From Methylobacillus rhizosphaerae (GTDB taxonomy: Bacteria > Pseudomonadota > Gammaproteobacteria > Burkholderiales > Methylophilaceae): 64,000 bases of DNA. Positions 57,407 to 64,000 of the stretch are shown piece by piece. A model generated the notes under the pieces. The model was not told the DNA's origin and ran no database searches. It saw nothing but the letters and a program-made list of their open reading frames with translations. The translations under genes were made by a program, and so were the position numbers. The stretch is from NCBI RefSeq assembly GCF_900187985.1, contig NZ_FZOA01000003.1, forward strand, positions 186,001-250,000. Direction: 5' to 3'. Numbering within the stretch: position 1 is the stretch's first letter; the number at the start of each line of letters is the position of its first letter.

Positions 57407-57748
57407 ATGGCAAAAATTACTGTGCTGCCCCATCCGGAATACTGTCCCGAAGGCAAAACCTTCGAGGCCCAGCCCGAACGCTCCATCTGCCATAACCTGC
57501 ATAAACAGGATATTGACATCGACAGCGCCTGTGGTGGCGTTTGTGCCTGCACCACGTGTCACATCTACGTGCAGAAAGGCTACAACTCCCTGTCAGAACC
57601 AGATGAAAATGAAGAAGACATGCTGGATCAGGCCTGGGGACTCAAACCCAATTCCCGCTTATCCTGTCAGGCCATCATTGGTGATGAGGACGTAGTGGTT
57701 GAAATCCCCATTTACTCCCTTAACCTCGCCAAAGAGCCTCCACACTAG
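57407..57748 (+). CDS. fdx: Isc-type [2Fe-2S] ferredoxin
   Basis: Electron donor for cluster assembly. The 113 residues have the ligands Cys42, Cys48, Cys51 and Cys87 plus the semi-conserved Cys46 (ACGGVCACTTCH, RLSCQAI), in the E. coli Fdx positions. It begins 3 bp after hscA. No iscX follows, which differs from the E. coli operon. Confidence 0.97.
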   Translation: MAKITVLPHPEYCPEGKTFEAQPERSICHNLHKQDIDIDSACGGVCACTTCHIYVQKGYNSLSEPDENEEDMLDQAWGLKPNSRLSCQAIIGDEDVVVEIPIYSLNLAKEPPH

Positions 57749-57776
57749 ATTCATCAGCCATTAGGTTTACAGGCAA

Positions 57777-57800
57777 TAAAAAGCCCGCATCAAGCGGGCT
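57777..57800 (-). terminator. Terminator after the porin gene
   Basis: AGCCCGC pairs with GCGGGCT and five T follow on the minus strand. It can also slow plus-strand reading from fdx. Confidence 0.82.
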
Positions 57801-57823
57801 GGAGTCCTTGTTGAATCGCTAAC

Positions 57824-59257
57824 TTAGAAATTATATTGCAGCTGTAACCGCAAAATATCAGTGTTATATTTTGCATACGGTACAGTTGCCAGATTATTCC
57901 GGTCGAGCTTGGAATAATAAGCAGTAAATTCGATCTCTGGCATAGGCTGCCACTCGAAACCAGCTTCCCAGTCACTGACGCTGTTCTGCGGCGCATTGGT
58001 CTCGAACTTCTGGGCGCCATCAAAGTATTGCCATTTGATGAATGGCGTCATGATGCCATATCCATAGAAATCCTTGATACGATACATTGCCTGGATATAT
58101 CCACCGTTCAAAGAAGCTTCTTCAACCACCGTGCCTGCATCGTTCAAAGAAGGTCCCCTGCCCCAGTTCCACTCCGCCTGCAATCCGAAAGGTTGAGGGT
58201 ACAGCACGGCATGCAGGCCGATACGTTGATCCTTGAAGCCATCAGTCCTGGAGTCGGCAACCACCCCGCCACTGAGGCTCGGTTTGAATGTACCGTAAAT
58301 CCCTGCGATACCTGCTTCAAATATCTGTCCATTCTCAAACTTGACCGGGTAAGTAAAGCGGGACACCAGATGCAGGTTGTCATTATTTTCAGAGCGGTTG
58401 GCCCCGGTACCATTATAGGCACCGAATGCAAACATACCGTAGTTGCCCGAACCTTTCAGGCCACTATCTACAAGGTATTTGAACATGTCTTGTTTATCTG
58501 CGGGCGTATAGTAGTAGAACACACCGAGATCACGCTCATCCTTACAGCAGCTATTCATCGCATCTGCACGATCCAGCGCGATACGATTCTGGCTGGACTG
58601 CAGGTTTTCAAAACCATAAGGAATCTTGGATTGACCAATTCGCAAGCGATGCACCTTGTCCTTGGTCAGGTAGATATCACCGTAGGCATCACGCAGCTGG
58701 GCAATATTCCCTGTGCCATCTCCCGACCGGCTGGCAAAATCCGGCTGGATGTAATAAGACAGACGTTCACCAATATCGCCGGAAAACACCAGGCGCATAC
58801 GGCGGATAAGGAAATTGGTATTGTCACCGATTGAACGATCTGCCTGGTGCGCAATCTGCTTATCTCCACCCAGGATGGAGTTACTACGCACCTGCATATA
58901 ACCACGAACCTTCATGGTATCTGCCCAGCTCTTGCCCGACCCACCCTGTTTCGGCGCAGGTGCCATGGCAATCTTGTCCAGTTTTTCCTCGAGCTCACGT
59001 TGCTTGAGCTCCAGCGATTGCCTTAATTCAGCCAACTCTATACTGGCAGGATTCTCACTCTTGGCCTCAGTCTCGGTATCCACTGACCTGAATATCCCCA
59101 TTTTTACTCTATTCGGGCCAGGCTCAGAAAATATTTGTTTGGTGGCAGAGTCCACATATAATTCTAGTACCTGGGTTTCTGCCGTAGCAGTGGCGGAAAC
59201 TGCAGTCAGCATCATTGCAGCCACCATTGTTTTGTGTGTCATCTTCCCTGTTGTCAT
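57824..59257 (-). CDS. Outer-membrane porin of the OprO/OprP (phosphate-selective) family
   Basis: Trimeric porin likely selective for phosphate or polyphosphate. From ATG 59257 it has about 477 residues: signal peptide (MVAAMMLTAVSATATAE), an N-terminal coiled-coil (AELRQSLELKQRELEEKLDKIA), then the barrel (FLIRRMRLVFSGDIGERLSYYIQPDFA, LRDAYGDIYL, HRLRIGQSKIPYGFENLQSSQNR) ending in the aromatic LQLQYNF. The Pho-box-like direct repeats at 59411-59440 upstream support phosphate-starvation control. Start choice is uncertain (ATG 59257, 59242). Confidence 0.87.
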   Translation of the reverse strand: MTTGKMTHKTMVAAMMLTAVSATATAETQVLELYVDSATKQIFSEPGPNRVKMGIFRSVDTETEAKSENPASIELAELRQSLELKQRELEEKLDKIAMAPAPKQGGSGKSWADTMKVRGYMQVRSNSILGGDKQIAHQADRSIGDNTNFLIRRMRLVFSGDIGERLSYYIQPDFASRSGDGTGNIAQLRDAYGDIYLTKDKVHRLRIGQSKIPYGFENLQSSQNRIALDRADAMNSCCKDERDLGVFYYYTPADKQDMFKYLVDSGLKGSGNYGMFAFGAYNGTGANRSENNDNLHLVSRFTYPVKFENGQIFEAGIAGIYGTFKPSLSGGVVADSRTDGFKDQRIGLHAVLYPQPFGLQAEWNWGRGPSLNDAGTVVEEASLNGGYIQAMYRIKDFYGYGIMTPFIKWQYFDGAQKFETNAPQNSVSDWEAGFEWQPMPEIEFTAYYSKLDRNNLATVPYAKYNTDILRLQLQYNF

Positions 59258-59291
59258 CACAATCACTTTTAATTTGGACTTAATTAAAATT

Positions 59292-59316
59292 AAGTATCAA
59301 GATCAAGTTGATACTT
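59292..59316. repeat. 9-bp perfect inverted repeat in the porin leader
   Basis: AAGTATCAA and TTGATACTT are separated by GATCAAG. It lies 35-60 bp upstream of the porin ATG, so it is either an operator or a leader hairpin. Confidence 0.6.
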
Positions 59317-59410
59317 GCCCCATGGCGGCTACCAACGTCTGCCCTATCTATCTAGGAACAGATTCTGTAGGCAGCCAGGCACGTAGTATGTGATTGCAAT
59401 GTGACTGAAA

Positions 59411-59440
59411 GATGTACACAAAATGACACTTTTATGACAA
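59411..59440 (-). promoter_or_regulatory. Pho box (PhoB-binding site) upstream of the porin
   Basis: On the minus strand TTGTCATAAAAGTGTCATT matches 16 of 19 positions of the Pho-box consensus CTGTCATAAAACTGTCATA by my count. A further weaker TGTACAT half-site follows about 10 bp on, so the site looks like a tandem direct repeat with helical spacing. Confidence 0.7.
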
Positions 59441-59710
59441 GAGGTTAGATCTTCACCAATAATCAAATGCTTACATCGGGCTTCATCAAACTGACACGAA
59501 TTAAGGACATGCTAGATTGCCGGTTTACATTTCCATTTCAAATATTTACATATATTTACAATAAGTTATTTATAGAAATACAAAAAATTACCTATAATAA
59601 TCATATCAATACTGAACAAAATCATTCACCATCTGTCTTTATTAAAGACTACTGATGCAGAAATTCCCATAAAATGTGTTAATTTTTAACTTAGAAGGAG
59701 AATTGGATAT

Positions 59711-60376
59711 ATGTATAAGCATCCATTAAAAGACCGTGACAAAATGTCCCCTCAAGAAGCACTCGCCATTCTGATAGAAGGCAATACACGTTTTACACAA
59801 AATATTTCAGCACACCGTGATTTACTTAATGTCGTCAACATCATCAAAGATAAGCAACATCCTTTTGCTGCCATTCTCAGCTGCAGCGATTCCCGTACAG
59901 CAACAGAACTGATTTTCGATCAAGGCCTGGGCGATTTGTTCAGTGTGCGCCTGGCTGGCAACATTGCTTCACGCAAGGCTATCGGCAGTTTGGAATATTC
60001 CTGCAAATACCTGGGCAGCAAATTGATCGTGGTATTGGGCCATTCGAATTGTGGTGCAGTAAAAGCAGCCTGCGATGGTTATTCTGGTGGCCATATCGGT
60101 GAAATCACCAAAATGATTTTCCCTGCAGTGGAAGCAGAATCCGCGATAAAAGAAAACCGGGATTCATCCAATGCTACCTTTGTCAGTCACGTATGTGACC
60201 TCAACGTCAAAACCCAGATCGACAACATCTGGAATTCCAGTGAAATTCTGCGTGACCTGCTGAACAAAGGTGAGATTGGCATAGTAGGCGGCATCTATGA
60301 TGTAGGGACAGCGGAAGTCACCTTCCCGCAAAGCTACCAAATATTTAGTGCAGACCATCCCTTGGTGCAGAACTAA
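59711..60376 (+). CDS. Beta-class carbonic anhydrase
   Basis: Zinc enzyme that interconverts CO2 and bicarbonate. The 221 residues have zinc ligands Cys58, His111 and Cys114 and the Asp60-Arg62 dyad (SCSDSR, GHSNCGAVKAA), plus LAGNIASRKAIGSLEYS. No signal peptide, so it is cytoplasmic. It is followed 41 bp later by a SulP transporter, a pair that suggests bicarbonate handling for carboxylation reactions. Confidence 0.95.
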   Translation: MYKHPLKDRDKMSPQEALAILIEGNTRFTQNISAHRDLLNVVNIIKDKQHPFAAILSCSDSRTATELIFDQGLGDLFSVRLAGNIASRKAIGSLEYSCKYLGSKLIVVLGHSNCGAVKAACDGYSGGHIGEITKMIFPAVEAESAIKENRDSSNATFVSHVCDLNVKTQIDNIWNSSEILRDLLNKGEIGIVGGIYDVGTAEVTFPQSYQIFSADHPLVQN

Positions 60377-60417
60377 GGCAGCACTGAATCATTTCCCTCA
60401 TTAAATAGATTTCACAT

Positions 60418-61974
60418 ATGACAGCTCAAACTACTACGGCCGCAGCAAGCTCCGGCGGTCTCAGCAAGGATTTCTTCGCTTCCATTGTTGTATTCCTGGT
60501 AGCAGTGCCCTTATGCCTGGGCATCGCTATTGCATCAGGTCTCCCTCCAACAGCTGGCATCATTACAGGCATCATCGGCGGCCTCGTCGTTGGCTCGATC
60601 TCAGGCTCCCCCCTCACTGTCAGTGGCCCAGCAGCTGGGTTGGTAGTGATTGTGGCTGATATTGTGGCAGAGTTCGGCATTGCCATTTACGGCATAATTG
60701 TATTGTTGGCTGGCCTTGTGCAAGTTCTGGCCGGCATCTTCAAGCTTGGCGTGTGGTTTCGCGCCATTTCGCCTGCCGTGATCCATGGCATGCTGGGCGG
60801 TATTGGCATCCTGATTATCGGATCCCAGTTCCACATCATGCTGGACAGGGATCCTTTGTCCAGTGGCATCCAGAACCTGATGGATATTCCCAGTGGCTTG
60901 ATTGAAACTTTTGCTTCGCATGGAGGTAATATCTATGCCGCCATTACCGGACTGATAACCATTGTTTCCATCGTCTTGTGGACACGCTATGCACCTGCCA
61001 GGCTCAAGCTTATCCCGGGTGCATTGATTGGTGTGGTACTGGCAGTCATCGTCGCCAATGTATTCAGTTTTGACGTCAAATATCTCACTGACTTGTTTGA
61101 TGGCCCGACTAACCTGCAAAATATCCTGGGCACTATCATTACCCCCACACTGAGCACCGCCGAAGCATCGATGACTGCAGGTGTGCTGCTTGCCGTCATT
61201 TCATTGGCATTCATTGCCAGTGCCGAATCATTGTTATCTTGTGCAGCAGTGGATCAAATGCATCATGGCGCCCGCACCAAATATGATCGTGAATTGATGG
61301 CGCAAGGCCTGGGCAACACCATTTGTGGTTTCCTGAGCGCCCTGCCGATGACAGGCGTGATAGTTCGCTCCAGTGCCAATGTGGAAGCTGGCGCAACATC
61401 TCGCGCCTCCACCATCCTGCATGGTATCTGGCTGTTGCTTTTCATCAGCGTGTTCCTGTTCACGCTGGAATACATCCCGGTTGCCACCCTGGCTGGCGTC
61501 CTGGTCTACACTGGATATAAACTGGCCTATCCCAAAGTAGCCAAGCAACTCTTGAGTTACGGCAAAGCCGAGCTGGGCATTTACATTATTACCATTGTGA
61601 CCATTGTCAGTTTCAATCTGCTGGCAGGGGTCGTCACCGGCCTGCTACTGTCCGTTGCCAAACTTTTATATGTGTTTTCCCATGTCTCCATCCGGGCCGA
61701 GCATAAAACCCACAGTGACAGAACCATCCTCCACCTCAAGGGTTCTGCCACCCTGCTCGGCATTCCCAAGTTGGTAGCCGTACTCGATAGGCTGATCGCC
61801 GGCCGTGATGTGCATGTGCAATTCGACGATCTTGAGTATATTGACCATGCCTGCATCGAGTTACTGAGCGGCTGGCAAAAGCAGTATCAGTTGACTGGCG
61901 GCAAGGTCACTATCGAGTGGGACAGCCTCATAGGCAAATACCACTCCAAGGAAGCAATGGCTGCCAGCAGTTAA
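60418..61974 (+). CDS. SulP-family anion transporter, possible bicarbonate importer
   Basis: Inner-membrane transporter with about 12-14 spans, 518 residues. The N-terminal part is FFASIVVFLVAVPLCLGIAIASG and GSPLTVSGPAAGLVVIV. Later regions are SAESLLSCAAVDQMHHGARTKYDRELMAQGLGN and LPMTGVIVRSSANVEAGATSR, typical of SulP proteins. A C-terminal STAS-like domain (VHVQFDDLEYIDHACIELLSGWQKQY in part) is present. The adjacent carbonic anhydrase favours bicarbonate rather than sulfate as cargo, but sulfate cannot be ruled out. Confidence 0.88.
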   Translation: MTAQTTTAAASSGGLSKDFFASIVVFLVAVPLCLGIAIASGLPPTAGIITGIIGGLVVGSISGSPLTVSGPAAGLVVIVADIVAEFGIAIYGIIVLLAGLVQVLAGIFKLGVWFRAISPAVIHGMLGGIGILIIGSQFHIMLDRDPLSSGIQNLMDIPSGLIETFASHGGNIYAAITGLITIVSIVLWTRYAPARLKLIPGALIGVVLAVIVANVFSFDVKYLTDLFDGPTNLQNILGTIITPTLSTAEASMTAGVLLAVISLAFIASAESLLSCAAVDQMHHGARTKYDRELMAQGLGNTICGFLSALPMTGVIVRSSANVEAGATSRASTILHGIWLLLFISVFLFTLEYIPVATLAGVLVYTGYKLAYPKVAKQLLSYGKAELGIYIITIVTIVSFNLLAGVVTGLLLSVAKLLYVFSHVSIRAEHKTHSDRTILHLKGSATLLGIPKLVAVLDRLIAGRDVHVQFDDLEYIDHACIELLSGWQKQYQLTGGKVTIEWDSLIGKYHSKEAMAASS

Positions 61975-61992
61975 AGCATCTTCATCAACAAC

Positions 61993-62018
61993 AAAAAAGC
62001 CCCATCCGGGGCTTTTTT
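61993..62018. terminator. Two-way terminator between the SulP and bactofilin genes
   Basis: AGCCCC pairs with GGGGCT, with A and T runs on both sides. The converging genes end at 61974 and 62037. Confidence 0.9.
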
Positions 62019-62036
62019 GCTATCTCCGCTTCCCTA

Positions 62037-62588
62037 TCAAGATGCTGCAGACTGGATGCGCTTGACCTTGCCTGCATTATCTTCTGCAGAAATTGATGCA
62101 ATATCACCAGACAGCTCTCCGCCCTCTTCAATTAGTATCTTGCCATAACGTATCTTGCCACTGACACGCCCGGTCGAGTGAATGATCAGCTGGCTGCGTG
62201 CAGTCAATTCACCCTCAAAATGCCCGCGCACTTCAGCTACATCAATCCCTACCTTGCCGGAGAATGCGCCATTCTCGGCAATCTGGATCACACGACTATC
62301 CATGGTGGCTTCAACTCGGCCTTCGACTACAAGAATGTCACAGTCCTGGATTTCAGCGCCTTTCAATTTGACATCAGGCCCCACAATCAGGCGACTTCCT
62401 GTTTGGGTATCCAGTTGTGTACCAGCTGCTTCCGTCTTCACTGGAGTAGCAACACTACTTGCAGTGGCAACATGATGTGTCGGGCTTACTTCAGGCTTGC
62501 TGTTCAAAGATGCGGAAGTAGCGGGATTGACACTGCTGCTGCCTTGAGGAGTGGGAGTACGACTGAATAGACCTTGCTTGTTCAACAT
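62037..62588 (-). CDS. Bactofilin (DUF583) cytoskeletal protein
   Basis: Polymer-forming protein of the bactofilin family used in cell shape or polar positioning. From ATG 62588 (GAGAGG upstream) it has 183 residues: a Ser/Thr/Pro/Ala-rich disordered N-terminus (about residues 10-65), then the right-handed beta-helix domain of repeated strands (RLIVGPDVKLKGAEIQDCDILVVEGRVEA, FSGKVGIDVAEVRGHFEGELTARSQLII, VSGKIRYGKILIEEGGELSGDI, in parts). The partner peptidase often seen beside bactofilins is absent here. Confidence 0.9.
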   Translation of the reverse strand: MLNKQGLFSRTPTPQGSSSVNPATSASLNSKPEVSPTHHVATASSVATPVKTEAAGTQLDTQTGSRLIVGPDVKLKGAEIQDCDILVVEGRVEATMDSRVIQIAENGAFSGKVGIDVAEVRGHFEGELTARSQLIIHSTGRVSGKIRYGKILIEEGGELSGDIASISAEDNAGKVKRIQSAAS

Positions 62589-62967
62589 GAATGAAACCTC
62601 TCGTTTGGCTATGACAAATAGACTCACCCTTTACAGGATAAATCGAGACCATACATAGATAGCAAAGTATGTGCCGTAAAAATATATTCATTAATAATCA
62701 ATGCAATAATGAATACAATTCACTTTTCACAAGAGATTTTCCAGAAAAACGTCGTTAATCTACGACGATCCCTGTCCCCAGCAGGCATTTCCTCTCCCCG
62801 CTCCAACCGTGAATCAGCAATCCATATCCGACGCAAACACCGTTATATGGTCGGATAGCCAACATGGTAGCGTTCGACATCATGACCATATCACTCTGTC
62901 GTTCATGAGCAACAAAAAGAAAGGCCGGAAAATATTCCGGCCTGGTCAGTATTTAAATGCTGGGAGA
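62589..62967. other. Intergenic region between bactofilin and lysS
   Basis: No convincing gene. It carries the bactofilin upstream region, a small CGTCGT/ACGACG inverted repeat (62750-62767), a TCCGAC/GTCGGA hairpin (62827-62855) and the lysS terminator (62913-62943). Confidence 0.5.
62913..62943 (-). terminator. Rho-independent terminator after lysS
   Basis: AGGCCGGAA pairs with TTCCGGCCT across AATA, with a T-rich stretch on the minus-strand side. Confidence 0.85.
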
Positions 62968-64000
62968 TTAACTTTCTGGCCGCATGTGCGGGAACAGAAT
63001 CACATCCCGTATGCTTGGACTATCAGTCAACAACATCACCAAACGGTCTATACCAATACCGCATCCACCCGTGGGAGGCATGCCATATTCCAGCGCGCGG
63101 ATGAAATCAGCATCGTAATACATGGCCTCATCATCTCCGGCCTCCTTGGCGGCTACCTGGGCCTGGAAACGCGCAGCCTGGTCTTCCGCATCATTTAACT
63201 CAGAGAAACCATTAGCAATCTCGCGTCCTGTAATGAACAACTCATAACGCTCAGTGATTGCCGGATTGCTATCTGAAGCCCGTGCCAATGGAGAAACCTC
63301 TACCGGGTAATCGATAATGTACGTCGGGTTCCATAGCTGGCTCTCGGCAGTTTCCTCGAATAATGCCAGTTGCAACGCGCCCAGTCCGGCATGCGCAAAC
63401 GCCTCTACGCCAAACTTCTTGAGCTCGGCGCGCAGGAAGACCGCATCATCCAACTGCTCCAGCGTGTATTGCGGCGCATATTTCTGGATGGCGCCCACAA
63501 TGGTCAGGCGCTCGAATGGCTTGCCCAGGTCAAGCTCACGACCCTGATACTGCACAACGGCAGAACCACATGCGGCAATGGCTGCAGCACGGATACAGTG
63601 CTCTGTGAAATCCATCAGCCACTTGTAATCCGTGTACGCCGCATAGAATTCCATCATGGTGAACTCAGGATTGTGACGTACACTCAGCCCTTCGTTACGG
63701 AAATTACGATTGATCTCGAACACGCGCTCGAACCCGCCCACGATCAGGCGCTTGAGGTAAAGTTCCGGCGCAATACGCATATACATCTGCATATCCAGCG
63801 CGTTGTGGTGCGTGATGAATGGCTTGGCTGAAGCGCCGCCCGGGATCGGGTGCAACATTGGCGTTTCCACTTCCAGGAACTCGTGGCTGAGCATGAAGGC
63901 ACGGATAGCTGCCACAATCTTGCTGCGCGCAATAAAAGTAGCGCGGGTTTCCTCAGAAACAATCAAGTCGACATAACGTTGACGGTACTTGGTTTCCTGG
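62968..64000 (-). CDS. lysS: Lysyl-tRNA synthetase class II, N-terminus beyond the right edge
   Basis: Charges tRNA-Lys with lysine. The frame runs off the right edge; the visible part (about 344 residues) starts in the [12 protein letters not shown] region, so the N-terminal anticodon-binding OB fold is missing. Class II motifs are motif 1 ([28 protein letters not shown] in part), motif 2 ([26 protein letters not shown] in part) and motif 3 at the end ([24 protein letters not shown], in part). The stop is at 62968. Confidence 0.97.
   Translation of the reverse strand, partial: QETKYRQRYVDLIVSEETRATFIARSKIVAAIRAFMLSHEFLEVETPMLHPIPGGASAKPFITHHNALDMQMYMRIAPELYLKRLIVGGFERVFEINRNFRNEGLSVRHNPEFTMMEFYAAYTDYKWLMDFTEHCIRAAAIAACGSAVVQYQGRELDLGKPFERLTIVGAIQKYAPQYTLEQLDDAVFLRAELKKFGVEAFAHAGLGALQLALFEETAESQLWNPTYIIDYPVEVSPLARASDSNPAITERYELFITGREIANGFSELNDAEDQAARFQAQVAAKEAGDDEAMYYDADFIRALEYGMPPTGGCGIGIDRLVMLLTDSPSIRDVILFPHMRPES

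Larger units (their letters stand above)
59258..59710. other. Divergent regulatory region between porin and carbonic anhydrase
   Basis: About 450 bp without a gene. It holds an inverted repeat (59292-59316), a Pho box (59421-59440), and an AT-rich stretch (59500-59700) that should carry the carbonic-anhydrase promoter; AAGGAGAATT before the ATG at 59711 is its ribosome-binding site. Confidence 0.6.

Noticed and set aside
62827-62855. TCCGAC/GTCGGA hairpin as a terminator or sRNA
   Set aside because: Long 17-nt loop, no T run and no nearby transcript end that needs it.

Overview
The window is a continuous stretch of a Gram-negative chromosome, most likely from a betaproteobacterium of the methylotrophic Methylophilaceae type (Methylobacillus/Methylovorus-like). 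This placement is inferred from gene content and order: rpoE-rseA-rseB-mucD-lepA-lepB-DUF4845-rnc-era-recO-pdxJ-acpS, trmJ-cysE-iscR-isc-hsc-fdx, dapA-bamC, and a sensor kinase with the MoxY/LapD-type periplasmic domain known from methylotroph regulators. No methanol or formaldehyde genes are in the window, so the genus remains an inference. I saw no rRNA, tRNA, CRISPR array, prophage or insertion sequence.

Left part (1-10 kb), envelope and iron: a FecI-type sigma factor, a FecR-type anti-sigma factor and an STN-domain TonB-dependent receptor (cut by the left edge) form a cell-surface signalling unit. Upstream lie a Fur-box-like site and an unusual cluster of three 18-bp palindromes. Next come a coiled-coil membrane protein, an EmrE-like exporter, a DUF4197 protein and glycogen phosphorylase. 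An operon of a 79-aa Cys-containing protein, tonB, exbB and exbD sits behind a second Fur box and supplies the energy that the TonB-dependent receptors need.

Middle (10-30 kb), housekeeping: a cysteine-free ribosomal protein S4 paralogue stands alone. htpG has a near-perfect sigma-32 promoter. A long leftward run covers tcdA, a duplicated-domain periplasmic protein, acpS, pdxJ, recO, era, rnc, lepB, lepA and the sigma-E envelope-stress operon (rpoE, rseA, rseB, mucD), which has a likely self-regulated sigma-E promoter. Then nadB, a DUF1841 gene, thiD, nth and a stand-alone RnfB-like ferredoxin.

30-44 kb: a membrane-anchored c-type heme protein, a HAD phosphatase, a YqiA-type esterase, dapA, bamC, a metallo-beta-lactamase-fold protein, a low-complexity Ala/Glu/Pro lipoprotein, a small secretin-domain protein, a RoxA-type ribosomal oxygenase, slyD, mutS and a second TonB-dependent receptor.

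44-49 kb: two NarX/NarL-type two-component systems face each other. One has a PAS domain; the other has the MoxY-type sensor domain. A structured candidate small RNA with its own terminator lies beside the second.

49-64 kb: suhB, trmJ, cysE and a complete isc iron-sulfur operon containing two tandem cysteine desulfurases; a porin of the OprO/OprP type behind a Pho box; a beta-carbonic anhydrase with a SulP transporter (possible bicarbonate uptake); a bactofilin; and lysS (cut by the right edge). The best candidates for something undescribed are the palindrome cluster, the sRNA candidate at 48.5 kb, the Fur-linked 79-aa protein, the miniature secretin-like protein and the paired desulfurases.
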